Positions 26,955 to 35,129 are shown, numbered from the stretch's first letter. The stretch is 64,000 nt of DNA from Pseudomonas taiwanensis (GCF_013393345.1 NZ_QJRF01000039.1:62001-126000), one strand, 5' to 3'. Numbers and translations are program-made. The notes: generated by a model from the letters alone, not told the origin.

Positions 26955-27986
26955 ATGCTGACGATCTATTCCGACGACCACCACCTGCACCACGGCAAGC
27001 ATGAGCTGATCGGTGGCCAGTTCACCCCCTGCTTCGAGAAACCGAGCCGCGCCGACATGGTGCTGGACCGTGCCAAGGCCGTGAACCTGGGCGCCATCCA
27101 GGCACCGACGGATTTCGGCCTGTCGCCCATCCTGCGGGTGCACAGCGAGGGGTTCGTGAACTTCCTGAAGACGGCCTGGAGCGAATGGCAGGCCAAGGGT
27201 CGTAGCCACGACATGCTGCCCATCGCCTGGCCGACCCGGCGCCTGCGCCAGGTGGAGCCGACCGATATCGACGGTCGCCTGGGCTACTACTCCTTCGATG
27301 CCGGTGCGCCCATCACCGCCGGCACCTGGCAGGCCATCACCAGCTCGGCCAACGTCGCCCTCAGCGGCCAGGCCGAGCTGCGCAAGGGCGCCCGCGGCAT
27401 CTTCTCCCTGTGCCGCCCGCCGGGACACCACGCCGCCGCCGACTACATGGGCGGCTACTGCTACCTGAACAACGCGGCCATTGCCGTGCAGGCCATGCTG
27501 GACGCCGGCGCCAAGCGGGTCGCAGTGCTGGACGTGGACTACCACCACGGCAACGGTACCCAGGACATCTTCTACGACCGCGGCGACGTGCTCTTCACCT
27601 CGATCCACGGCGACCCGCGCTTCGAGTACCCCTACTACCTGGGCTTCGCCGACGAGAAAGGCGTGGGTGCGGGAGCAGGCTTCAACTTCAACTACCCGCT
27701 GGCTTCGGGCATCGACTGGTCCGCCTGGAGCCTGGCGCTCGCCGACGCCTGCCGGCAGATCGCCGAATACGCGCCGGACGCGCTGGTGGTTTCGTTGGGT
27801 GTGGATACCTTCAAGGAAGACCCGATTTCGCAGTTCAAGCTGGACAGCCCGGATTACCTGCGCATGGGCGAGGTCATCGGCAAGCTCGGCCTGCAGACGC
27901 TGTTCGTGATGGAAGGGGGTTATGCGGTGGAGGAGATCGGCATCAACGCGATCAATGTATTGCAGGGGTTCGATAGCGTGGCGTGA
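26955..27986 (+). CDS. Acetylpolyamine amidohydrolase (class II HDAC-like)
   Basis: A 343-residue zinc deacetylase of the histone-deacetylase superfamily. The catalytic His pair is in CRPPGHHAAADYMGG (about residues 158-159). Zinc ligands are in VLDVDYHHGNGTQD (Asp195, His197) and the third ligand Asp is in SLGVDTFKEDPIS. The loop after YPYYLGFADE is typical of acetylpolyamine amidohydrolases, which remove acetyl groups from N-acetylputrescine or N-acetylcadaverine so they can be catabolised. The PAO1 counterpart PA0321 has been characterised as such. It is co-transcribed with the permease. Confidence 0.93.
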   Translation: MLTIYSDDHHLHHGKHELIGGQFTPCFEKPSRADMVLDRAKAVNLGAIQAPTDFGLSPILRVHSEGFVNFLKTAWSEWQAKGRSHDMLPIAWPTRRLRQVEPTDIDGRLGYYSFDAGAPITAGTWQAITSSANVALSGQAELRKGARGIFSLCRPPGHHAAADYMGGYCYLNNAAIAVQAMLDAGAKRVAVLDVDYHHGNGTQDIFYDRGDVLFTSIHGDPRFEYPYYLGFADEKGVGAGAGFNFNYPLASGIDWSAWSLALADACRQIAEYAPDALVVSLGVDTFKEDPISQFKLDSPDYLRMGEVIGKLGLQTLFVMEGGYAVEEIGINAINVLQGFDSVA

Positions 27987-28007
27987 GGTATTCAGGGAAA
28001 TGGCATT

Positions 28008-28106
28008 TGTGGGGGCGAATTCATTCGCTATGCAGACCGAAGGTTTGCCCTTCGGATCATTTCGGGGGCAGCTGCGCTACCCTTAGCGAATAAATTCGCC
28101 CCCACA
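28008..28106. repeat. REPIN (GTGGGGGCGAATTCATTCGC class)
   Basis: Inverted pair TGTGGGGGCGAATTCATTCG and GCGAATAAATTCGCCCCCAC. The interior shares GCAGACCG-AGGTTTGCCCT with the copy at 20943-21040. It lies between convergent deacetylase and carO genes. Confidence 0.8.
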
Positions 28107-28111
28107 AGGTT

Positions 28112-28462
28112 TTATGAGTTCACCCGCTCAACGAACTCCACATCCACCTCGCGGCCCGTCAGGTCGCGATCCACTTCGCCGGTCAGCTTGACGGTGTCTT
28201 TCTCGCCGATGGACATCGGCGGCCAGTCTTCATCGTCGATTTCCACCTTCATGCTGCCGGTGGCGTCCTTGAACTCGTAGATATCGCCCTTGATGCGGCG
28301 AACGATCTGTCCCTTCAGCACCACTGGAGCATCGTCGGCGGCTTCGAGGGCGGCGGCGACGGTGCTGATCTGGGCATTGGCGCCCGGGCCGGTGTAACTG
28401 TTGGCCATGACGGCGGTGGAGAACAGCGGTACGGCCAGCAGGGCGAGGTATTTGGCTTTCAT
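28112..28462 (-). CDS. carO: CarO-like periplasmic OB-fold (BOF/YgiW family) protein
   Basis: A 116-residue secreted protein. A signal peptide (YLALLAVPLFSTAVMA) is followed by an OB fold of the bacterial YgiW/YdeI type: VVLKGQIVRRIKGDIYEFKD, GSMKVEIDDEDWPP, VKLTGEVDRDLTGREVDVEF. The family includes stress-tolerance proteins. The PAO1 orthologue PA0320 is CarO, reported as calcium-induced through the CarSR two-component system. Three HTTAAD-type half-sites spaced 11 bp lie 63-90 bp upstream of the ATG. It follows an SdiA-regulated-domain gene but has its own upstream region. Confidence 0.88.
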   Translation of the reverse strand: MKAKYLALLAVPLFSTAVMANSYTGPGANAQISTVAAALEAADDAPVVLKGQIVRRIKGDIYEFKDATGSMKVEIDDEDWPPMSIGEKDTVKLTGEVDRDLTGREVDVEFVERVNS

Positions 28463-28524
28463 GGAGATGATCCCGTGTGTGTGTAGATGACGGGATCAGG
28501 CTAGGACGGCTGGCTGAAACGAGG

Positions 28525-28552
28525 CTTAAATGCGCCTTAAGCGAAGCTTAAC
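28525..28552 (-). promoter_or_regulatory. Triple CarR/PmrA-type box upstream of carO
   Basis: Plus-strand reading CTTAAA-N5-CTTAAG-N5-CTTAAC: three half-sites exactly 11 bp apart. On the carO strand this is GTTAAG, CTTAAG, TTTAAG. It matches the HTTAAD-N5-HTTAAD pattern known for PmrA/OmpR-type regulators and ends 63 bp before the carO start. Confidence 0.7.
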
Positions 28553-28572
28553 GGCGCACCCTGCAGAGCGCG

Positions 28573-29505
28573 TCAGCGCGGATCGGCGCTGGCGACCAGG
28601 TTCTTGCGGAATACGTAGAACAGGTTGGGCTCGCTGACGACGTAGATGTCACCGCTCTCGTCCATCGCCACGCCTTCGGCTCGGGGAATACGGCTGTCCA
28701 GGCCGTTCATGCCGCCGAGCAGGCTGATGAAGCTGATCGGTTCGCCCTGTTCATTCAGTTCCAGCAGCAGATTGGACTGGGCCGAGAGCACCAGCAGATG
28801 GCCGGTGCGCGGGTCGATGCTCAACGCCGAAAGGTTGCGCATGCCCAGGCCGTAGCTGGGTAACGGACGCAGCGCTTCGCCAAGGGTCTCGTTGCCATCG
28901 CTGCCCAGACTAAACAGGGCGACGGGGCCACGCTCCTTGCCGAGGATCAACTGGCCGTTGAGCGGGTCCCAGGCGATGCCTTCGAAGCCCTTGTTGCCCG
29001 AGTCCGGGAAGCCGAGGTCGAACTCGTTCGTCGCATCGGCGCTCAGTTCACGGGTTTGCGGGTCCAGTTCGAAGATCGACAGCGTACGGCGACGCTCGTC
29101 GGTCACCGCCACATGGCCGCCTTCGAGTACGGCCACGCCTTCTGGGTTGGAGAAGCCCTTCAGCGGAATCTTGCGCAGCACCTCGCCCTCACGGCTCAGC
29201 TCCACCAGGGTGGGCGACTTGCCGGTGACGGTGAACAGGGTCCCGGTAACGGGGTTGTAGGCCAGGTCGGAGGTTTCGTCGTTCTCCAGACCGGCCAGGG
29301 GCTTGCCCTGCAGCACCGCCTTGTAGCCCGGGAGCCAGATGCTGGCGGCGCGCTGTTCCTGGCTCGCCTGCTGCTCGCCGACCCACACCAGGGCGCGGTC
29401 ATCCCAGTGCATGTACCGGGTCAGCGCGGTGGCGCCGGCGGCAATGGCGACCAGGCCCAGCATCAGTCGGCGACGGCTAACGAACGACAGGAGGCGGCGC
29501 GGCAT
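28573..29505 (-). CDS. SdiA-regulated-domain beta-propeller protein (second copy)
   Basis: A 310-residue membrane-anchored or exported protein. It has an N-terminal hydrophobic stretch after a basic start (RRRLMLGLVAIAAGATALT), then beta-propeller blades: SDLAYNPVTGTLFTVTG, GNKGFEGIAWDPLNGQL and IPRAEGVAMDESGDIYVVSE. It ends NLFYVFRKNL, almost as in the carP-like protein (NLFYVFRKQA). The two are clearly paralogues. It lies directly upstream of carO on the same strand, 110 bp apart. A calcium-related role is inferred only from these neighbours. Confidence 0.85.
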   Translation of the reverse strand: MPRRLLSFVSRRRLMLGLVAIAAGATALTRYMHWDDRALVWVGEQQASQEQRAASIWLPGYKAVLQGKPLAGLENDETSDLAYNPVTGTLFTVTGKSPTLVELSREGEVLRKIPLKGFSNPEGVAVLEGGHVAVTDERRRTLSIFELDPQTRELSADATNEFDLGFPDSGNKGFEGIAWDPLNGQLILGKERGPVALFSLGSDGNETLGEALRPLPSYGLGMRNLSALSIDPRTGHLLVLSAQSNLLLELNEQGEPISFISLLGGMNGLDSRIPRAEGVAMDESGDIYVVSEPNLFYVFRKNLVASADPR

Positions 29506-29590
29506 CAGGTACTACTCAAAAAAAGGGTCGGCAATAGATAGCCAAATGCCAGTGAAAGTTCCGTGAAACCCCGACCGGCGGTCGGCTGGG

Positions 29591-30256
29591 TCAGATGACC
29601 CGGCTTTCGAAGCGACTGTGCCCTACCAGCTCCAGCACAAGTTCGTCGCCCTGGTTCAGCGGGCCGACGCCCACCGGCGTGCCGGTGAGGATGACGTCGC
29701 CCGGCTGCAGGCTGAAGTGGCCGGCCATATGCTGGATCAGCGGGAGGATGGCATTGAGCATGTCACGGCTGTTGCCGTCCTGGCGGACTTCGCCGTTGAC
29801 GCTCAGGCGGATGCCGATGTCGTCGAGACGCTCCGGGGCGTCGCCGGGCACGAAGGGCGCCAGTACACAGGCACCATCGAAGGACTTGGCGATTTCCCAG
29901 GGCAGGCCCTTCTCCTTCAGCTTCGCCTGCACGTCGCGCAGGGTCAGGTCCAGGGCCGGGGCGAAGCCGGAAATGGCGTCGCGCACTTCCTCTTCATCAG
30001 GACGGCGCGACAGCGGCTTGCCGATCAGCACGGCGATTTCCGCCTCGTAATGCACTGCACCACGGTCCAGGGGAATGCTGAAGCCACCAGCCAGCGGCAC
30101 CGTGCAGGAGCCCGGCTTGATGAACAACAGCGGTTCGGTGGGCACCGGGTTGTTCAATTCCTTGGCATGCTCGGCGTAGTTGCGGCCGACGCAGACCACC
30201 TTGCCCAGGGAAAAGTGGATCGGAGTGCCATCGACGTAATGGTGCTGGTAGCTCAT
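29591..30256 (-). CDS. Fumarylacetoacetate hydrolase family protein
   Basis: A 221-residue FAH-fold hydrolase or decarboxylase. Metal-site landmarks are the Glu residues in VHYEAEIAVLIGKPLSR, the Asp in IAKSFDGACVLAPF, and the C-terminal ILTGTPVGVGPLNQGD. The N-terminal GKVVCVGRNYAEHAKE is typical of the YcgM/FAHD1 group (acylpyruvase or oxaloacetate-decarboxylase type). Substrate is uncertain. It lies downstream of the D-2-hydroxyglutarate dehydrogenase gene on the same strand (PAO1 PA0318). Confidence 0.9.
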   Translation of the reverse strand: MSYQHHYVDGTPIHFSLGKVVCVGRNYAEHAKELNNPVPTEPLLFIKPGSCTVPLAGGFSIPLDRGAVHYEAEIAVLIGKPLSRRPDEEEVRDAISGFAPALDLTLRDVQAKLKEKGLPWEIAKSFDGACVLAPFVPGDAPERLDDIGIRLSVNGEVRQDGNSRDMLNAILPLIQHMAGHFSLQPGDVILTGTPVGVGPLNQGDELVLELVGHSRFESRVI

Positions 30257-30287
30257 TTACCGACTCCTGAACGGTCCATAACGCAAA

Positions 30288-30318
30288 CGGCGGATGATCC
30301 TTCCGAATTCATCCGCCG
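30288..30318 (-). terminator. Hairpin downstream of D-2-hydroxyglutarate dehydrogenase gene
   Basis: A 10-bp inverted repeat, CGGCGGATGA with TCATCCGCCG, loop 11 bases. On the minus strand it follows the stop by about 10 bases; the trailing sequence GTTTGCG is only a weak U tract, so termination may be partial. Confidence 0.5.
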
Positions 30319-30327
30319 CTTTCGTGC

Positions 30328-31719
30328 TTAGTTGAAAATCTTGCCGGGGTTCATGATCCCGTTCGGATCAAACACCGCCTTGATCGCCTTCATCACCGCA
30401 ATTTCAGGCTCCGAACGGCTGTAGCCGAGGTAATCGCGCTTGGTCATGCCCACGCCATGTTCGGCGGAGATCGAGCCGTTGTACTTCTGCACGGTCTCGA
30501 ACACCCACTTGTTCACGGTGGCGCACTTGGCGAAGAACTCGTCCTTGGACAGGTTGTCCGGCTTGAGGATGTTCAGGTGCAGGTTGCCGTCGCCGATATG
30601 GCCGAACCAGACCACTTCGAAGTCCGGATAGTTGGCTTCGACGATGGCATCGATGTCGTGCAGGAAGGCCGGCACCTTGGAAACGGTGACCGAGATGTCG
30701 TTCTTGTACGGCGTCCAGTGGGAGATGGTCTCGGAGATGTACTCGCGCAGCTTCCACAGGTTCTGCAGCTGTTGCTCGCTCTGGCTCATCACGCCATCCA
30801 GCACCCAGCCCTGCTCGACGCAATGCTCAAAGGTGGCCAGGGCGTCGTTGGCGATCTCCTCGCTGGCGGCTTCGAACTCCAGCAGCGCATAGAAGGGGCA
30901 CTCGGTCTCGAAGGGCGCCGGCACGTCACCACGGGCCAGGACCTTGGCCATGGCCTTGTCGGAGAAGAACTCGAAGGCGGTGAGATCCAGCTTGCTCTGG
31001 AAAGCGTGCAGCACCGGCATGATGGAGTCGAGGTCCGGGGAACCCAGCACCATCGCTGTGAGGTTCTTCGGCGCGCGGTCAAGGCGCATCGTGGCTTCGA
31101 CCACGAAGCCCAGGGTGCCTTCAGCGCCGATGAACAGCTGACGCATGTCGTAGCCGGTGGCGTTCTTGATCAGGTCGCGGTTCAGCTCCAGCAGGTCGCC
31201 GGCGCCGGTGACCACCTTCAGGCCGGCCACCCAGTTACGGGTCATGCCGTAGCGAATCACCTTGATCCCGCCGGCATTGGTGCCGATGTTGCCGCCAAGC
31301 TGGCTGGAACCTGCGGACGCGAAGTCCACCGGGTAGTACAGGCCCTTTTCCTCAGCAAAGTTCTGCAACTGCTCGGTGATCACGCCCGGCTGGCAGACCA
31401 CGGTGCGGTCGAACTCGTTGAATTCGAGGATCTGGTTCATGTAATCGAAGGCGACGACCACTTCGCCATTGGCCGCTACGGCCGCGGCGGAAAGGCCGGT
31501 ACGACCGCCGGACGGTACCAGCGCCACCTTGTGCTGGTTGGCCCAGCGAACGATGGCCTGCACCTGCTCGATGCTCTTGGGAAAGACGATGGCGCTCGGC
31601 GCGGGGGCGAAATGCTTGGTCCAGTCCTTGCCATAGGCGTCCAGGGAAGCGGCATCGGTCAGTACCTTGCCGGGTTCAACCAGGGTCTTCAGCTCTTCGA
31701 TCAGGGCAGCGTTGGTCAT
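30328..31719 (-). CDS. D-2-hydroxyglutarate dehydrogenase (FAD-linked oxidase)
   Basis: A 463-residue flavoprotein. The FAD-binding PCMH segment includes ALVPSGGRTGLSAAAVAANG, NIGTNAGGIKVIRYGMTRNW and IGAEGTLGFVVEATM. The C-terminal half is the FAD-oxidase cap with WFGHIGDGNLHLNILKP and SISAEHGVGMTKRDYL. It oxidises D-2-hydroxyglutarate to 2-oxoglutarate; the PAO1 enzyme PA0317 has this activity. The start MTNAALIEE was chosen because GAGAG lies 7-8 bases upstream. It is divergent from serA, whose product forms D-2-hydroxyglutarate as a by-product, so the pair makes metabolic sense. Confidence 0.94.
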   Translation of the reverse strand: MTNAALIEELKTLVEPGKVLTDAASLDAYGKDWTKHFAPAPSAIVFPKSIEQVQAIVRWANQHKVALVPSGGRTGLSAAAVAANGEVVVAFDYMNQILEFNEFDRTVVCQPGVITEQLQNFAEEKGLYYPVDFASAGSSQLGGNIGTNAGGIKVIRYGMTRNWVAGLKVVTGAGDLLELNRDLIKNATGYDMRQLFIGAEGTLGFVVEATMRLDRAPKNLTAMVLGSPDLDSIMPVLHAFQSKLDLTAFEFFSDKAMAKVLARGDVPAPFETECPFYALLEFEAASEEIANDALATFEHCVEQGWVLDGVMSQSEQQLQNLWKLREYISETISHWTPYKNDISVTVSKVPAFLHDIDAIVEANYPDFEVVWFGHIGDGNLHLNILKPDNLSKDEFFAKCATVNKWVFETVQKYNGSISAEHGVGMTKRDYLGYSRSEPEIAVMKAIKAVFDPNGIMNPGKIFN

Positions 31720-31907
31720 CAGCGAAACTCTCAAATCATTCATGGTCGCCCTGAGAACGTTTCAGGTCGCAACCGAGCAAGGAAAAAGGAGATCATGCTA
31801 GCATACGCACCCCGTGAATCGTGCGCTCCAGCCGATATTCCGGGTAGCAGCCCGCGCTCCCCCACGGCCCGCTTCTGACATTTTTACCGGGATACATAGG
31901 TACGCAG

Positions 31908-33137
31908 ATGAGCAAGACCTCTCTCGAAAAGAGCAAGATCAAGTTCCTTCTCCTCGAAGGCGTCCACCAGAACGCCGTGGACACCCTGAAGGCCGCCGGT
32001 TACACCAACATCGAGTACCTCAAGGGCGCACTCTCGGGTGACGAACTGAAGGAAAAGATCGCCGACGTGCATTTCATCGGCATTCGCTCGCGCACCCAGC
32101 TCACCGATGAGGTGTTCGATTGCGCCAAGAAGCTCATCGCCGTCGGCTGCTTCTGCATCGGCACCAACCAGGTCAACCTGAATGCCGCCCGCGAGCGTGG
32201 CATCGCCGTGTTCAACGCCCCTTACTCCAACACCCGTTCGGTCGCCGAACTGGTGCTGGCCCAGGCCATCCTGTTGCTGCGCGGCATTCCGGAGAAGAAC
32301 GCCTCCTGCCACCGCGGCGGCTGGATCAAGTCTGCGGCAAACTCCTTCGAAATCCGCGGCAAAAAGCTGGGGATCATCGGCTACGGTTCCATCGGCACCC
32401 AGCTCTCCGTGCTGGCCGAGGCCCTGGGCATGCAAGTGTTCTTCTATGACACCGTGACCAAGCTGCCGCTGGGTAACGCCACCCAGGTGGGCAACCTGCA
32501 CGAGCTGCTGGGCATGTCCGACATCGTCTCCCTGCACGTGCCCGAGCTGCCGTCCACCCAGTGGATGATCGGTGAGAAGGAAATCCGCGCCATCAAGAAA
32601 GGCGGCATCCTGATCAACGCCGCACGCGGCACCGTGGTCGAGCTGGATCACCTGGCCGCCGCCATCAAGGACGAGCACCTGATCGGCGCCGCCATCGACG
32701 TGTTCCCGGTCGAGCCCAAGTCCAACGACGAAGAGTTCGAGAGCCCGCTGCGTGGCCTGGACCGCGTGATCCTGACCCCGCACATCGGCGGTTCCACTGC
32801 CGAGGCCCAGGCCAACATCGGTCTGGAAGTGGCGGAGAAGCTGGTGAAGTACAGCGACAACGGTACCTCGGTATCGTCCGTGAACTTCCCGGAAGTGGCC
32901 TTGCCGTCCCACCCAGGCAAGCACCGTCTGCTGCACATCCACGAGAACGTGCCGGGCGTGATGAGCGAGATCAACAAGGTGTTTGCCGACAACGGCATCA
33001 ACATCTCCGGTCAGTACCTGCAGACCGACGAGAAGGTCGGCTACGTGGTGATCGACGTCGATGCCGAGTACTCGGACCTCGCCCTCGAGAAGCTGCAGCA
33101 CGTGAATGGCACCATCCGCAGCCGCGTCCTCTTCTAA
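31908..33137 (+). CDS. serA: D-3-phosphoglycerate dehydrogenase
   Basis: A 409-residue NAD-dependent dehydrogenase, first enzyme of serine synthesis. The Rossmann motif is KLGIIGYGSIGTQLSVLAEALGM cut by its conserved GxGxxG. The active-site region LTPHIGGSTAEAQANIG holds the catalytic His. A C-terminal ACT domain (LLHIHENVPGVMSEINKVFA) is present for serine feedback, and there is no extra regulatory domain. It resembles the short E. coli-type SerA. The enzyme family also reduces 2-oxoglutarate to D-2-hydroxyglutarate, linking it to the divergent neighbour. A strong terminator lies 144 bp downstream. Confidence 0.97.
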   Translation: MSKTSLEKSKIKFLLLEGVHQNAVDTLKAAGYTNIEYLKGALSGDELKEKIADVHFIGIRSRTQLTDEVFDCAKKLIAVGCFCIGTNQVNLNAARERGIAVFNAPYSNTRSVAELVLAQAILLLRGIPEKNASCHRGGWIKSAANSFEIRGKKLGIIGYGSIGTQLSVLAEALGMQVFFYDTVTKLPLGNATQVGNLHELLGMSDIVSLHVPELPSTQWMIGEKEIRAIKKGGILINAARGTVVELDHLAAAIKDEHLIGAAIDVFPVEPKSNDEEFESPLRGLDRVILTPHIGGSTAEAQANIGLEVAEKLVKYSDNGTSVSSVNFPEVALPSHPGKHRLLHIHENVPGVMSEINKVFADNGINISGQYLQTDEKVGYVVIDVDAEYSDLALEKLQHVNGTIRSRVLF

Positions 33138-33187
33138 GACAGGGGCTGCTACGCGTCGGCGATACTGCGTTGGAAAGAGCCTCGGAG

Positions 33188-33214
33188 ATGCTCATTTACA
33201 GTCGTAAACTCCGC
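33188..33214. repeat. Intergenic repeat core (ATGCTCATTTAC...)
   Basis: ATGCTCATTTAC-AGTC-GTAAACTCCGC, a near palindrome. In reverse complement it matches 60546-60573 almost base for base. Both copies sit in non-coding gaps, embedded in longer, less similar sequence. Confidence 0.6.
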
Positions 33215-33280
33215 TCTCCTTAGCTCTTTCCGCCTTGTCTCGCTCTAGCTCGCGAACCCCTGGCGGATTTTGCAGGACAA

Positions 33281-33310
33281 GAAAAAGGGAGGCCTCGGCC
33301 TCCCTTTTTC
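33281..33310. terminator. Bidirectional terminator between serA and a convergent gene
   Basis: Perfect 14-bp arms GAAAAAGGGAGGCC and GGCCTCCCTTTTTC with a 2-base loop, flanked by A and T runs for both strands. It serves serA and the convergent DUF4399 gene. Confidence 0.9.
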
Positions 33311-33323
33311 GTTTCCAGCGTCT

Positions 33324-33755
33324 TTACTTGACCGTCACGGTGATGGATTGCGAGATCACCGGCGGGTCCAGCGGTACGTGGTTCTTGTCCCCCACCAGCA
33401 GTTGCAGGGTGTGCTTGCCGGGCGGCAGGGTAACCTGGGTTTCGGTCTGGCCCTTGCCGAAGTGGCGGATGCTGTCGGTCATGGGCAGCGGCCGGTCCAT
33501 TTCCGGCTGTTCGGCGAGGCCGATCAACAGGTGGTGGTGGCCGGTTGCGGGCACATCCACGCCAGCCGGCGCGACGCCCATGCCCTTGAGACCGAACTTC
33601 ACGGTAAACGTCTTGCCGACGGTGGCGCCGTCAGCCGGTTCGATGAAGTACACCTGCGCGCCTTCGGGCGCCGGGGTCCGTGGAACAGCGGCCAGGGTGG
33701 CGGTGGCGGCGCCAAGCAGCAGGGCGCCAAGGCTCAGGAAAGACAAAGTCCTCAT
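33324..33755 (-). CDS. DUF4399 domain-containing periplasmic protein
   Basis: A 143-residue exported protein. A signal peptide (LSFLSLGALLLGAATATLA) is followed by a small beta domain: AQVYFIEPADGATVGKTFTV, GVDVPATGHHHLLIG and LPPGKHTLQLLVGDKNHVPL. The HHH within the domain is a possible metal-binding site. The DUF4399 family has no established function. The start was set by GGAGATG upstream and by the signal peptide. Confidence 0.87.
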   Translation of the reverse strand: MRTLSFLSLGALLLGAATATLAAVPRTPAPEGAQVYFIEPADGATVGKTFTVKFGLKGMGVAPAGVDVPATGHHHLLIGLAEQPEMDRPLPMTDSIRHFGKGQTETQVTLPPGKHTLQLLVGDKNHVPLDPPVISQSITVTVK

Positions 33756-33881
33756 TACACATCTCCATGTTTTGTGAGCCAGATACCAGACCCTATGCAA
33801 CCAGTTAGGTTCACCTGCTGTCCGAGCAAGGCGCTTCACCTGCGCCAGCGGAAAAACCATAACGAATCGAGGAAGTCCCCC

Positions 33882-34412
33882 ATGCGTCTGCTCTACTGCC
33901 TGCCCACCCTGTTCGCCCTGCTGAGCCCGCTGGCCCAGGCCGAATTGCTCGATGATGTCTGGGAACGCGGCAGCCTGCGCATCGCCCTGGAGGAGAACAA
34001 CCCGCCCTACAGCTACCGGGAGAACGACAAGCTGACCGGCTTCGACGTGGCCCTGGGTCGCGCCCTGGCTGCGGAAATGAATGTGGATGCGGAGTTCGTC
34101 GTGGACGACGACGGCAAGATGCTCGAAGGCTTGCAGAGCGGTCGTTATGACATCGCCCTGGACCGGGTCGCCGCACCAGCCGAGGGCGAGCAGACCCTGG
34201 AGTTCAGCGAACCCTACGTCTTTCCCGTGAGCGAGACCGAGGGCAATCTGGCGCAGCCCATGACGATTCCCTTCCAGAAAGGCAATCCCGCCTTCCGCGA
34301 CACCCTCAACCGCGCCCTGATCAAGCTGCGCAGCGAGGGCAAGCTCGGCGCGCTGTCGACGCAATGGCTGGGCAAGGACCTGAGCCAGCCACCGACTGCC
34401 GCCAAGCGCTGA
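33882..34412 (+). CDS. Internally shortened family 3 solute-binding protein
   Basis: A 176-residue exported protein. A signal peptide (LLYCLPTLFALLSPLAQA) precedes the first lobe of a polar amino acid-binding protein: LRIALEENNPPYSYRENDKL, LTGFDVALGRALAAEMNVDA, LQSGRYDIALDRVAAPAEGE, LEFSEPYVFPVSE. It then jumps to the family's C-terminal signature (KGNPAFRDTLNRALIKLRSE, STQWLGKDLS). Roughly 80-90 residues of the second lobe are missing compared with typical 240-270-residue members, without any frame break. No permease or ATPase gene is adjacent. It could be a decayed binding protein or a repurposed one-lobe protein. Confidence 0.75.
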   Translation: MRLLYCLPTLFALLSPLAQAELLDDVWERGSLRIALEENNPPYSYRENDKLTGFDVALGRALAAEMNVDAEFVVDDDGKMLEGLQSGRYDIALDRVAAPAEGEQTLEFSEPYVFPVSETEGNLAQPMTIPFQKGNPAFRDTLNRALIKLRSEGKLGALSTQWLGKDLSQPPTAAKR

Positions 34413-34415
34413 GGC

Positions 34416-34907
34416 TCAGTCTTCGTCCAGTTCGGCCAGGCGCGCAGCGGCCTGGGCCAGCTCCTCTTCGTTGAAGACCTCGACACCGGCGCGGCGCAGG
34501 GCTGCGGCGGTCACGCCTTCGCCGGCGACGCGAGTGCCGCTGAAACTGCCGTCGTAGTTCTCCCGATTGCCGCACGAAGGGCTGCGGGCCTTGAGCAACG
34601 CGATGCGGATGCCGTTGCGCGCCACCAGATCCAGGGCAATGCGCGCACCGGCAACGAACTCGTCGGTCACGTCCTGGCCGTCGTCGGTGAGCACCGGCAG
34701 TTCGCCGTCCAGCACGGCGCCGCCGCGCCCACCGGCGATCTCGGCCGGTGCACGGGGCGTCGGCAGGCCGCCGGCCACTTCCGGGCATAGCGGCACGATG
34801 CGCCCCTCCGCCTGCCAGCGCTCCAACAGGTCGAACGGCCCGTGGGCGCCGCCGTCATAACGGACCTTTTGCCCGAGCAGGCAACGGCTGACCAGGATCT
34901 TCTGCAT
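34416..34907 (-). CDS. DUF523 family cysteine-containing protein
   Basis: A 163-residue protein of the DUF523/YbbK type. The conserved cysteine motifs are SRCLLGQKVRYDGG, PLCPEVAGGLPTPR and LKARSPSCGNRENYDG. They suggest a metal or cluster site, but function is unknown. Of two in-frame ATGs six bases apart, the downstream one was chosen because GGAG then lies six bases upstream. The gene converges on the short binding protein with three bases between stops. Confidence 0.88.
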   Translation of the reverse strand: MQKILVSRCLLGQKVRYDGGAHGPFDLLERWQAEGRIVPLCPEVAGGLPTPRAPAEIAGGRGGAVLDGELPVLTDDGQDVTDEFVAGARIALDLVARNGIRIALLKARSPSCGNRENYDGSFSGTRVAGEGVTAAALRRAGVEVFNEEELAQAAARLAELDED

Positions 34908-35129
34908 CTTCATCTCCAGAGGGGGACCGTCGTAGTCACCCCGGGTAACACCGGTGGCGCCCGCGCGAATCGGCGCCTGATCGAAGGTAGGGCCTTGGCC
35001 CGTTAACTGCCAAGCCGTTCTCGGAGGCAGGCGACGAGCTTCCCCATCCTTCGGCGGGAAGCGCCCCGCGCCACTGGCTGTCGCGCCTGCGCCCCTCCAG
35101 ACTGCGCGCAACCTGCACAGGAGCGTGCC

